From Campylobacterales bacterium (GTDB lineage: Bacteria > Campylobacterota > Campylobacteria > Campylobacterales > QNZT01), in NCBI GenBank assembly GCA_027068765.1, contig JAMOMC010000033.1:1-47908 (forward strand): a stretch of DNA of 47,908 nucleotides, in the 5' to 3' direction. Position 1 is the first letter of the stretch. Every line of letters starts with the position of its first letter. Of this stretch, positions 41,066 to 47,908 are shown piece after piece. The position numbers and the translations under genes are program-made. The notes beneath the pieces are model-generated. The model worked only from the letters and a program-made list of their open reading frames with translations. It was not told the DNA's origin and made no database searches.

Positions 41066-42382
41066 ATGAAGAGTATATTTGGATTAGCTTTAGCTTTACT
41101 GTTGCCAATTGCAGCATTTGCAGAAGAGGCTGCCCCTGTTTTAGATAGTGGTGATACAGCTTGGATGATGATGTCTGTAGCACTTGTGTTACTCATGACA
41201 CCTGCTGGATTAGCACTGTTTTATACAGGAATGACAAGAACAAAAAGTGCATTAAACACCTATGCTATGGTTATGGGTGCTTTTATTTTGGCCTTTACCA
41301 TGTGGATAATTGTAGGTTACTCTATCGCATTTGGTACATCAGATAGTGCAGCACTTCAAAATGTAATGGGTGGTTTTGATCATATTTTGCTTAGTGGTAT
41401 TAGTTGGACAGATTTAAGTGGTACTTATCCTACTTTTGTATTTATCGCATTTCAAGGAACTTTTGCAGCTATTACAGTTGCTATTGCTGCTGGATCTGTG
41501 ATTGAGAGGATGAAATTTTCTACTTGGATGGCATTTGTTGCTATTTGGGGTGTACTTGTTTATGCTCCTATCGCTCATATGGTATGGGGTGGAGATGGTG
41601 CTTTACTTTTTGATGCAGGAGCTTTAGATTTTGCTGGTGGTACTGTTGTTCATATGAATGGTGGTCTTGCAGGGTTAGTTTTAGCCTATTTAGTTGGTAA
41701 GCGAACAGGTTATCCAAAAACTGCGATGAAGCCTTTTAGTATTATTTTAGTTGGTGTTGGTGCTGCTCTTTTATGGTTTGGTTGGTATGGATTTAACGGT
41801 GGTAGTGCATTTGGTGCAAATGCAATCGCTGGTTTAGCTGTTTTAACTACAACTATCGCAACAGCTTCTGCTGGCTTAACTTGGATGTTACTAGAGTGGA
41901 TAATGTATAAAAAACCTACTCTATTAGGAATTGCATCTGGTATAGTTGCAGGACTTGTCTCTATAACTCCAGCTGCTGGTTTTGTAAGTGTTGGTGGTGC
42001 TTTTATCATCGGTATATTAGGTACTGTTATCGCTTTCTTTGGTGTTGTATGGTTTAAGAAAAAAGCAGGTTATGATGATACATTAGACGCATTTGGTATC
42101 CACTTTTTGGCTGGTGCTTGGGGTGCTATGGCGACAGGATTCTTTGCTCTAAATGATAAAGATCTTCTTTGGGATGGACCACTAAAAGCTAATGATGACA
42201 GATTAGGTCAAATCTGGGTTCAATTAGAATCAATACTTGTAGTTGGGGCTTGGACACTTATTGGTACAATTATAGTGTATTATATAGCTGCAGCTTTAAC
42301 AGGTGGTGGCAGAGTTGATAAAGAGACTGAAGAGAGTGGTTTGGATGAGAGACTACATAGTGAAAAAGCAATTAATTTATAG
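41066..42382 (+). CDS. amtB: Ammonium transporter AmtB
   Basis: AmtB is a trimeric inner-membrane channel that takes up ammonium and is blocked by P-II proteins. The 438 residues begin with a signal peptide (MKSIFGLALALLLPIAAFA), then eleven spans. The pore histidines are visible in GGTVVHMNGGLAGLV and LDAFGIHFLAGAWGA; the conserved WGVLVYAPIAHMVWG holds the aspartate/histidine gate region. The C-terminal cytoplasmic tail (ETEESGLDERLHSEKAINL) is the part that docks P-II. AGGAG precedes the ATG. It forms an operon with the P-II gene 14 bases on. No sigma-54 promoter signature was seen. Confidence 0.96.
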   Translation: MKSIFGLALALLLPIAAFAEEAAPVLDSGDTAWMMMSVALVLLMTPAGLALFYTGMTRTKSALNTYAMVMGAFILAFTMWIIVGYSIAFGTSDSAALQNVMGGFDHILLSGISWTDLSGTYPTFVFIAFQGTFAAITVAIAAGSVIERMKFSTWMAFVAIWGVLVYAPIAHMVWGGDGALLFDAGALDFAGGTVVHMNGGLAGLVLAYLVGKRTGYPKTAMKPFSIILVGVGAALLWFGWYGFNGGSAFGANAIAGLAVLTTTIATASAGLTWMLLEWIMYKKPTLLGIASGIVAGLVSITPAAGFVSVGGAFIIGILGTVIAFFGVVWFKKKAGYDDTLDAFGIHFLAGAWGAMATGFFALNDKDLLWDGPLKANDDRLGQIWVQLESILVVGAWTLIGTIIVYYIAAALTGGGRVDKETEESGLDERLHSEKAINL

Positions 42383-42393
42383 TTAAAGGATAA

Positions 42394-42735
<342 letters not shown>

Positions 42736-42743
42736 AAATAAAA

Positions 42744-42767
42744 AGCATGGCAGTTGATTGCCATGCT
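42744..42767 (+). terminator. Hairpin after the P-II gene
   Basis: AGCATGGCA (42744-42752) and TGCCATGCT (42759-42767) form a perfect nine-base stem with loop GTTGAT, eight bases after the stop. No U-run follows, but position and strength mark it as the end of the amtB operon. Confidence 0.6.
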
Positions 42768-42784
42768 AAATTCTCACAAACTTT

Positions 42785-42793
42785 TGATATAAT
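42785..42793 (+). promoter_or_regulatory. Extended -10 promoter of the LapB-like gene
   Basis: TG-A-TATAAT (TATAAT at 42788-42793) followed by CTC repeats the pdxJ promoter string. It lies 24 bases before the TTG start of the LapB-like gene, and AGGA lies between. Confidence 0.6.
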
Positions 42794-42817
42794 CTCTTTA
42801 AAAATTAGGATCTTTAT

Positions 42818-43861
42818 TTGGATTTTTTCCCTTTTGATTATAGAGATCCTCTTTATGGATCGATTTTACTTGTTGCTATTATTTTTATACTCTCATTTAC
42901 TAGTTATTGGTGGGGGATTTTTAAAAGCAAAGAAGAGGAGTCAAATGTCAATAAATTTATGAAAAAATTCAACCAATACTCAGGCTTCAATGAATACAAA
43001 GAGATAATCCAAAGAAAAGATTTACCAACTGAATCAGCTGTATTAATGGCACTTACTTTTGAAAAAAGTGGAGAGTATGAAAAAACCATAGAGATTTACT
43101 CTGCGGTTTTAAAATCAGTAAATGAGCCACAAAAGAGAAAAGATATACTCACACTTTTGGGTAAAACTTACTATAAAGCTGGTTTTTTACAAAAATCAAG
43201 AGAAGTTCTTTTAGCATCTTTGAAAATATTTCCACGAAATGAAGAGGCTTTAACTTACTTGATAGTAATTTATGAAAATTTACGAGAATATAACAAAGCA
43301 ATTGATGTCTTAAATACTCTTGAAGAATTTGGAAATGAAATAAAAGAGAAAAAATTATATTTTGAAACTTTATGTATTATCCACAATAAAACTTTTAAAG
43401 ATGAAAAAAAAGTCAAAAAACTCATAAGTCTTGGAGTAGATAAAAAAATTGTACAAAGAAAACTTTTTGAATTTTTAAAATTAAATAAACTCCAATTAGA
43501 TAGCAATATACTAAAAGATTTTGATTTTAGAAATTTAATAGATCTAGTTTGGGATATGAGAATAGACAAATTTGAAGAAGAATTAATTGAGAAAAACAGC
43601 CTTTTAAAAGAGATTTTTTCTGCGAAAGGTGAATTATACGATACCACTTCTAGTGATATATTTGAGTTAAATATCCTTATAAAACTGCATCTCTTGAAAG
43701 ATACAAGTGCAAATATGGGATTTAGATATACTTGCAGGGAGTGCAAAAGTGTTTTTCCACTCTATTTTTATAGATGTCCAAAATGCCAAAATATTAGCAC
43801 TGCAGAGGTAGGAACAATACTTATAGGAAAAAATCATGAAGAAAATTCACTTATTTACTGA
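42818..43861 (+). CDS. LapB/YciM-like TPR protein with C-terminal zinc ribbon
   Basis: The 347-residue protein has the LapB layout: a membrane helix (about 12-31), several tetratricopeptide repeats (about 50-170, for example GEYEKTIEIYSAVLK), a helical spacer, and a rubredoxin-like CREC...CPKC pair at about 318-336. In E. coli LapB controls LpxC degradation by FtsH and so LPS amount. The middle TPR region is partly divergent, so equivalence is an inference. The start is TTG at 42818, with AGGA eight bases before. It overlaps rnhA by 26 bases. Confidence 0.75.
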   Translation: MDFFPFDYRDPLYGSILLVAIIFILSFTSYWWGIFKSKEEESNVNKFMKKFNQYSGFNEYKEIIQRKDLPTESAVLMALTFEKSGEYEKTIEIYSAVLKSVNEPQKRKDILTLLGKTYYKAGFLQKSREVLLASLKIFPRNEEALTYLIVIYENLREYNKAIDVLNTLEEFGNEIKEKKLYFETLCIIHNKTFKDEKKVKKLISLGVDKKIVQRKLFEFLKLNKLQLDSNILKDFDFRNLIDLVWDMRIDKFEEELIEKNSLLKEIFSAKGELYDTTSSDIFELNILIKLHLLKDTSANMGFRYTCRECKSVFPLYFYRCPKCQNISTAEVGTILIGKNHEENSLIY

Positions 43862-44273
43862 TGGCTCATCTTTGGGAAACCCTGGATTTGGAGGCTATTG
43901 TGCAATTTTAAAATTTGGCAAAAATGAGAAAATTGTAAGCGGAGGAGAGCTTTTAGCCACCAACAACCAAATGGAGTTAAAAGCTGTTATTGAAGGCATA
44001 AAAGCTTTGAAAGAGCCTTGTTTTGTAACTGTTACAAGTGATTCATCTTATGTTGTTAAAGGGATAAATGAGTGGCTTAAAGGGTGGGTAAAAAAAGAGT
44101 TTAAAAATGTAAAAAATCCAGATCTTTGGAGAGAATATCTTAAAGTGTCAAAACCTCATAAAGTTTTGGCTATTTGGGTTAAAGGTCACTCAGGTCATAA
44201 AGAAAATGAAAAATGTGATACTATTGCTAGAGGCGAGGCGGAAGTATTACAAGCAAGTGCAAAAGGACTTTGA
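43836..44273 (+). CDS. rnhA: Ribonuclease HI
   Basis: RNase HI cuts RNA in RNA-DNA hybrids. In its 145 residues the catalytic carboxylates are all present: D9 (FTDGSS), E47 (NNQMELKA), D69 (TSDSSY) and D128 (EKCDTIAR), plus the catalytic loop histidine in GHSGHKENE. The start ATG lies inside the end of the TPR gene, 11 bases after AGGA. The stop shares a base with the rnc start (TGATG). Confidence 0.96.
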   Translation: MKKIHLFTDGSSLGNPGFGGYCAILKFGKNEKIVSGGELLATNNQMELKAVIEGIKALKEPCFVTVTSDSSYVVKGINEWLKGWVKKEFKNVKNPDLWREYLKVSKPHKVLAIWVKGHSGHKENEKCDTIARGEAEVLQASAKGL

Positions 44274-44953
44274 TGAATATGATTAGTGAATTAGAAAAAA
44301 GAATAGGTTATAAATTTAAAGATATCAAATTACTCACTGAAGCGTTAACACACAAAAGCTCAAAGCAAAATAAAAATAATGAGAGATTAGAGTTTTTAGG
44401 AGATGCGGTTTTGGATTTGATAGTTGGAGAATATCTATATAAAAAATTTCCTGATGTATGTGAAGGAGACTTATCAAAACTAAGAGCATCTCTTGTAAAT
44501 GAAAAAGGTTTTGAAAAATTAGCTAAACAGATAGAACTTGGAAAATATATCTTTTTATCTACAGCTGAAGAAAATAACAAAGGAAGGGAAAAAGCTTCCA
44601 TCCTCTCAAATGCTTTTGAAGCACTTATAGGTGAAATTTATCTAGAGAGTGGGATTGAAAAAGCAAAAGAGGTCTCTTTAAACTTACTTCTTGAAGCTTA
44701 TCCAAAGATTGATTTGGAGTCTGTTTTTAAAGATTATAAAACTACACTTCAAGAGTTAACACAAGCAACGATAGGTGAAACACCAAAATATATAGTTATA
44801 GGTTCTAGTGGACCAGACCACCAAAAAGAGTTTATAATTGCTGTTGAAATTGGTGATAAAGAGATTGCAAAAGCTGCTGGAAAAAGCAAAAAAGAGGCTC
44901 AACAAATTGCTGCAAAACTAGCAATTGAAGCATTAAAAGAGGAGATGGCTTGA
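44273..44953 (+). CDS. rnc: Ribonuclease III
   Basis: RNase III cleaves double-stranded RNA in rRNA and mRNA processing. The 226 residues have the signature [15 protein letters not shown] (E40 and D44 metal ligands), [15 protein letters not shown] with the second metal pair, and a C-terminal double-stranded-RNA-binding domain ending [16 protein letters not shown] use the ATG at 44273, five bases after AAAGGA, rather than the TTG three bases upstream. The stop overlaps the aroC TTG start. Confidence 0.96.
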   Translation: MNMISELEKRIGYKFKDIKLLTEALTHKSSKQNKNNERLEFLGDAVLDLIVGEYLYKKFPDVCEGDLSKLRASLVNEKGFEKLAKQIELGKYIFLSTAEENNKGREKASILSNAFEALIGEIYLESGIEKAKEVSLNLLLEAYPKIDLESVFKDYKTTLQELTQATIGETPKYIVIGSSGPDHQKEFIIAVEIGDKEIAKAAGKSKKEAQQIAAKLAIEALKEEMA

Positions 44954-46035
44954 ATAGCTTTGGAAAAAGATTTGTTTTTACAACATTTGGAGAGTCTCAT
45001 GGAAAAGCCTTAGGGTGCATCGTTGATGGAGTTCCAGCTGGATTAAATATAGATGAAGCTTTTATACAAAATGAATTAGATAGAAGAAAACCTGGACAAA
45101 ACGAGTTTGCAACAGCTAGAAAAGAGGAAGATAAAGTAGAGATTTTAAGTGGAGTTTTTGAAGGAAAAAGCACAGGAACTCCAATAGCAATGATTATATT
45201 TAACACAAACCAAAAGAGTAAAGACTACACAAATATAAAAGATATTTTCAGACCAGGACATGCTGATTTTACCTATTTTCATAAATATGGCATTAGAGAT
45301 TATCGTGGAGGTGGAAGAAGTAGTGCTAGAGAGACAGCCGCTAGAGTTGCAGCTGGAGCTATTGCTAAAATAATGTTAAAAGAGCTAGAGATTGAAGTTC
45401 AAAGTGGAGTTTTGGCAATTGATGGGATCTGGAGTGAAAAAATTGATTTTAATTTTGCTAAAAAAAGTGAAATTTATACTCTTGATGCTGATGTTGAAGA
45501 TAGACAAAAAGATGCAATATTAAGTGCAAAAAACTCTCACGATTCAGTTGGTGGAGTTGTATTTGTTAAGATTAAAAATGCACCTATTGGCTTAGGTGAG
45601 CCAATATACTACAAACTAGATGCACTTCTTGCAGATGCAATGATGAGTATAAATGCAGCAAAAGGTGTAGAGATAGGTGATGGGATAAGTGCATCTAATG
45701 TACTTGGCTCACAAAATAATGACCCAATACGAAAAGATGGATTTTTATCAAACCATAGTGGAGGAGTTTTAGGCGGCATCTCAAATGGTGAAGATATAGA
45801 TGTTAAAGTCTATTTTAAGCCTACTCCATCTATCTTTCAAACACAACAGAGTGTTGATATACATAACAATGAAGTAGAGTGTTCTCTAAAAGGGAGACAT
45901 GACCCTTGTGTGGCTATTAGAGGTAGCATTGTTGCTGAGGCTATGGCATCTTTGGTTGTTGCGGATATGCTTCTTTTAAACATGGGTAGAAATATGAAAA
46001 ATCTTAGAAAAATGTATGTGCCCTCTATGTCTTAA
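44950..46035 (+). CDS. aroC: Chorismate synthase
   Basis: AroC makes chorismate from EPSP with reduced FMN, the end of the shikimate pathway. The 361 residues show [18 protein letters not shown] near the start, [15 protein letters not shown] at about 100, [19 protein letters not shown] at about 117-135, and [11 protein letters not shown] near the end. The start is TTG, overlapping the rnc stop, with AGGAG upstream. The substrate chain continues with the chorismate mutase at 40632. The 3' end overlaps the next gene by 20 bases. Confidence 0.96.
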   Translation: MNSFGKRFVFTTFGESHGKALGCIVDGVPAGLNIDEAFIQNELDRRKPGQNEFATARKEEDKVEILSGVFEGKSTGTPIAMIIFNTNQKSKDYTNIKDIFRPGHADFTYFHKYGIRDYRGGGRSSARETAARVAAGAIAKIMLKELEIEVQSGVLAIDGIWSEKIDFNFAKKSEIYTLDADVEDRQKDAILSAKNSHDSVGGVVFVKIKNAPIGLGEPIYYKLDALLADAMMSINAAKGVEIGDGISASNVLGSQNNDPIRKDGFLSNHSGGVLGGISNGEDIDVKVYFKPTPSIFQTQQSVDIHNNEVECSLKGRHDPCVAIRGSIVAEAMASLVVADMLLLNMGRNMKNLRKMYVPSMS

Positions 46036-46651
46036 AAAAAATAGTTTCAAATATTGGGAAGGAGAAGGTAGAGTTTACCTACTTTGTAAAACTTGTGATT
46101 TAGTCTATGTACCCTCCTCCTACTTCATATCATTAAAAGATGAAAAAGCAAAATATGATAATCATCAAAACTCTCCACAAAATCAAGGATATAAAGATTT
46201 TTTAAATCGCCTTATAGAGCCTTTATCAAAAGAGTTATCTTTAAATTCTTATGGTTTAGATTTTGGCAGTGGTCCAGGTCCTACTCTTTGGCTTATTATG
46301 CGAGAAAAAGGGTATAAAATGGAAATTTATGACTATTTTTATCACAATAATAAAACTGTTTTTGAAAAAGAGTATAATTTTATCACAAGTACAGAGGTGA
46401 TTGAGCATCTATATCAGCCATTAAAAGAGATGCAAAGATTGTGGAGCTGTTTAAAACCTGATGGTGTTTTAGGTATTATGACAGCTTTTAGACCAGATAT
46501 AGATGAGTTTTCCTCTTGGTACTACAAAAGAGATTTAACTCATATTAGGTTTTTTACAAAAAAAACATTCCAATGGTTAGCAAATACTCTTGATGCAAAA
46601 CTTCAAATACCAGAAGATGGGGTTATACTTCTAAAAAAAGGAGCTACATGA
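46016..46651 (+). CDS. SAM-dependent methyltransferase with N-terminal zinc finger
   Basis: The 211-residue protein begins MCPLCLKKN, then CKTC at about 23-26, forming a C2-C2 zinc finger. The class I methyltransferase part has the SAM-binding YGLDFGSGPGPTLWLI (about 79-94), the acidic segment IYDYFYH, and TSTEVIEHLYQP with LKPDGVLGIMT. The target is unknown; similar zinc-finger methyltransferases act on RNA, lipids or small compounds. It overlaps aroC by 20 bases, and the tetR start lies in its stop (ATGA), so it is part of one transcript. The ATG is the only reasonable start. Confidence 0.85.
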   Translation: MCPLCLKKNSFKYWEGEGRVYLLCKTCDLVYVPSSYFISLKDEKAKYDNHQNSPQNQGYKDFLNRLIEPLSKELSLNSYGLDFGSGPGPTLWLIMREKGYKMEIYDYFYHNNKTVFEKEYNFITSTEVIEHLYQPLKEMQRLWSCLKPDGVLGIMTAFRPDIDEFSSWYYKRDLTHIRFFTKKTFQWLANTLDAKLQIPEDGVILLKKGAT

Positions 46652-47220
46652 GCAAAATAACAACCAGAGATAAACTTTTAGATATCACATTTAAAGAGGT
46701 TTATATATATGGCTATGCAGGTAGTAGCATCTCAAATATACTTAAAATTGCTGGTATTCCTAAAGGCTCAATGTATCACCATTTTCCGTCTAAAAAAGCG
46801 ATGGTTATAGCAATGATAAAAGAAAGATTAACTCCAAAAGTTCGAGAAGCCTTTTATATACAGATAGATGATGATAGTAGAGCTGTTGATATTTTAAGTT
46901 TTTTATTTAAAAAAATTAGTAAAAATGAGATGCTTATAAAACATGGCTGTCCTCTTCATAAATTGATGTTTGAGATGGGTTCACTTGATGATGAGATAAC
47001 AAAGCTTTGTCATCAAGAGTTTATTTTTCTTATAGAAAATCTTGCAAAGTTGATTGATATTGGGAAGCAAAAAGGGGATATAAGAGAGGAAGATAGTAAA
47101 TCTTTAGCTAAGTTTATCATCATATCCTCTTGGGGAGCTCTCTCTCTTGCCCCAAATCACTCATCAAAAGAGCAATTTTTACAAGATACTAAACATATTT
47201 TAGAGTATATTAAGGCATAA
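46648..47220 (+). CDS. TetR/AcrR family transcriptional regulator
   Basis: The 190-residue protein has the TetR helix-turn-helix at about 22-53 (YGYAGSSISNILKIAGIPKG then SMYHHFPSKKAMVIAMI). The ligand-binding part shows no recognised family. TetR proteins usually repress neighbouring genes and let go when a ligand binds. The promoter region just after its stop carries a TetR-like operator, so it probably controls the two genes that follow. Its start shares ATGA with the methyltransferase gene. Confidence 0.9.
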   Translation: MSKITTRDKLLDITFKEVYIYGYAGSSISNILKIAGIPKGSMYHHFPSKKAMVIAMIKERLTPKVREAFYIQIDDDSRAVDILSFLFKKISKNEMLIKHGCPLHKLMFEMGSLDDEITKLCHQEFIFLIENLAKLIDIGKQKGDIREEDSKSLAKFIIISSWGALSLAPNHSSKEQFLQDTKHILEYIKA

Positions 47221-47231
47221 CTCTTTATAAT

Positions 47232-47247
47232 TAGACCGACCAGTCTA
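47232..47247. promoter_or_regulatory. TetR-type operator before the AhpD-like gene
   Basis: TAGACCGACCAGTCTA is an inverted repeat of TAGACY halves with a four-base spacer (one mismatch), matching the TAGACC-N4-GGTCTA pattern described for some TetR-type repressors (from memory, NemR-like). A TATAAT (47226-47231) directly precedes it and TATAAA (47249-47254) follows, so binding would block either -10. Confidence 0.6.
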
Positions 47248-47264
47248 CTATAAAAGGAGTTATT

Positions 47265-47774
47265 GTGTTTATATATCAGCCAACTATCACTAAGAAGATG
47301 CAAGTTGTGTTAGAAAATATCGAAAAAGAGTTAGGGGTAGTCCCTTTACATTTTAAATTTTTACTATCTATAAATCCCAAAAAATTTCAACTATTTATAG
47401 AGGAGATTAAATATCTTTTAAATCATCCTACAATAAATCATGACTTTTTTGCAATGTTAAGGCTTCATATCGCAAATAGAGAAAATTTTATATATTGTAA
47501 ATCATTTAACACAAAGTTGCTTTTGGCAAAAGGTTACAGCAGAGATATTTTAAAAGAGTTAAAAGAGGATATAGGAAAAATTCCATTAGATGCAAAACAT
47601 AAACTTTTAGCACAAAAAGCTATAAAAGCTATGTATGAGCCAAAAGAGTTTAAACTTTGTGATATAAAAGAGTTAAAAAAGTTATCTTGGAATGATAGTG
47701 ATATTTATGATGCAATCGACCATGCCTCTTTTTTGTTTAAAAATGCAAAAATTATCCAAAGTTACAGTATATGA
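47265..47774 (+). CDS. AhpD-like fold protein lacking the CxxC pair
   Basis: The 169-residue protein resembles carboxymuconolactone decarboxylase/AhpD helical proteins by the order of its helices and by a segment RENFIYCKSFNTKLLLA (about 70-86), where AhpD has E-x-x-C-x-x-C-x-x-x-H. Only one cysteine (C76) remains and the histidine position is N, so the usual peroxidase chemistry should not work. The start is GTG with AAAGGAG upstream; a TATAAA lies just before it. The stop overlaps the next start as ATGA. Family assignment is tentative. Confidence 0.5.
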   Translation: MFIYQPTITKKMQVVLENIEKELGVVPLHFKFLLSINPKKFQLFIEEIKYLLNHPTINHDFFAMLRLHIANRENFIYCKSFNTKLLLAKGYSRDILKELKEDIGKIPLDAKHKLLAQKAIKAMYEPKEFKLCDIKELKKLSWNDSDIYDAIDHASFLFKNAKIIQSYSI

Positions 47775-47908
47775 GTATTTTAAATCAATTTATAGGCATC
47801 AAAAAAAATGAAAACAACTTACTTGAGTTAGATTTAACCAAAAATATAAAAAATCATGTAGGCTCAATTCATGCAGGAGCACAATTTATCTTTGCGGAGA
47901 GTGCTAGT
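47771..47908 (+). CDS. Hotdog-fold thioesterase (DUF4442-like), 5' part only
   Basis: Only the first 46 codons are in the window. The peptide MSILNQFIGIKKNENNLLEL continues to GSIHAGAQFIFAESAS. The HAGAQF-x-FAESAS string is the hotdog helix motif seen in PaaI/YiiD/DUF4442 thioesterases that act on acyl-CoA or related thioesters. The ATG overlaps the AhpD-like stop (ATGA), so the two are co-translated. The remainder lies outside the window. Confidence 0.7.
   Translation, partial: MSILNQFIGIKKNENNLLELDLTKNIKNHVGSIHAGAQFIFAESAS

Overview
The window is AT-rich chromosomal DNA packed with housekeeping genes, often overlapping by a few bases. It most likely comes from a free-living member of the Campylobacterota (Epsilonproteobacteria), of the Sulfurimonas/Sulfurovum/Arcobacter kind. 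This rests on remembered gene order and protein flavour, not on a search. Pointers are the flgA-ubiX-coaD-tmk-hisS-speA-cysE run, the pdxJ-pdxA pair, separate rather than fused rpoB and rpoC (they are fused in Helicobacter and Wolinella), amtB with a P-II gene, and the rnhA-rnc-aroC block. No phage, insertion sequence, CRISPR array or rRNA was seen.

Layout. 1-5109: end of recQ, a MATE exporter, a one-gene insertion (alpha/beta hydrolase) bracketed by a duplicated promoter/start segment, a PhnA-like zinc protein, a short Ppx/GppA protein and a small membrane protein. 5144-8878: a WYL regulator behind a large palindrome that straddles two divergent promoters, pdxJ-pdxA (vitamin B6), then three small leftward genes. 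8906-22855: the leftward transcription/translation superoperon, tRNA-Thr, Tyr, Gly, Thr, tuf, rpmG, tRNA-Trp, secE, nusG, rplK, rplA, rplJ, rplL, rpoB, rpoC, driven at its head by a near-consensus sigma-70 promoter. secE and rpmG are short genes identified directly from the DNA.

22924-32000: yaaA, a secreted coiled-coil protein, then the leftward run flgA-ubiX-coaD-tmk-hisS-speA-cysE, a small membrane protein and an outer-membrane barrel with a SPOR domain. 32001-32331 is the only gap above 300 bases. It holds an extended -10 promoter followed by about 145 nt that fold into several hairpins and end in a U-run, a strong candidate for an undescribed structured RNA just upstream of queC. 32332-38583: queC, a TlpA-like thioredoxin, an orphan TRAP-type binding lipoprotein, a Mur-ligase-like protein without a visible ATP site, metG, a membrane protein that seems to start at AUC, and two small single-span membrane proteins.

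38747-47908: acpS-fliL, an MlaE-type lipid permease, a chorismate mutase, amtB-P-II (ammonium uptake and its regulator), a LapB-like TPR protein, rnhA, rnc, aroC, a methyltransferase, and a TetR regulator followed by a TetR-type operator, an AhpD-like gene lacking its usual active-site pair, and the start of a hotdog thioesterase.

Most genes are ordinary core genes. The parts most worth a second look are the RNA at 32150-32293, the hydrolase insertion with its 18-codon leader ORF (2277-3279), the palindrome at 5153-5184, the AUC start near 37907 and the TetR cassette at 46648-47908. Function calls come from motifs read by eye; no database search was possible.
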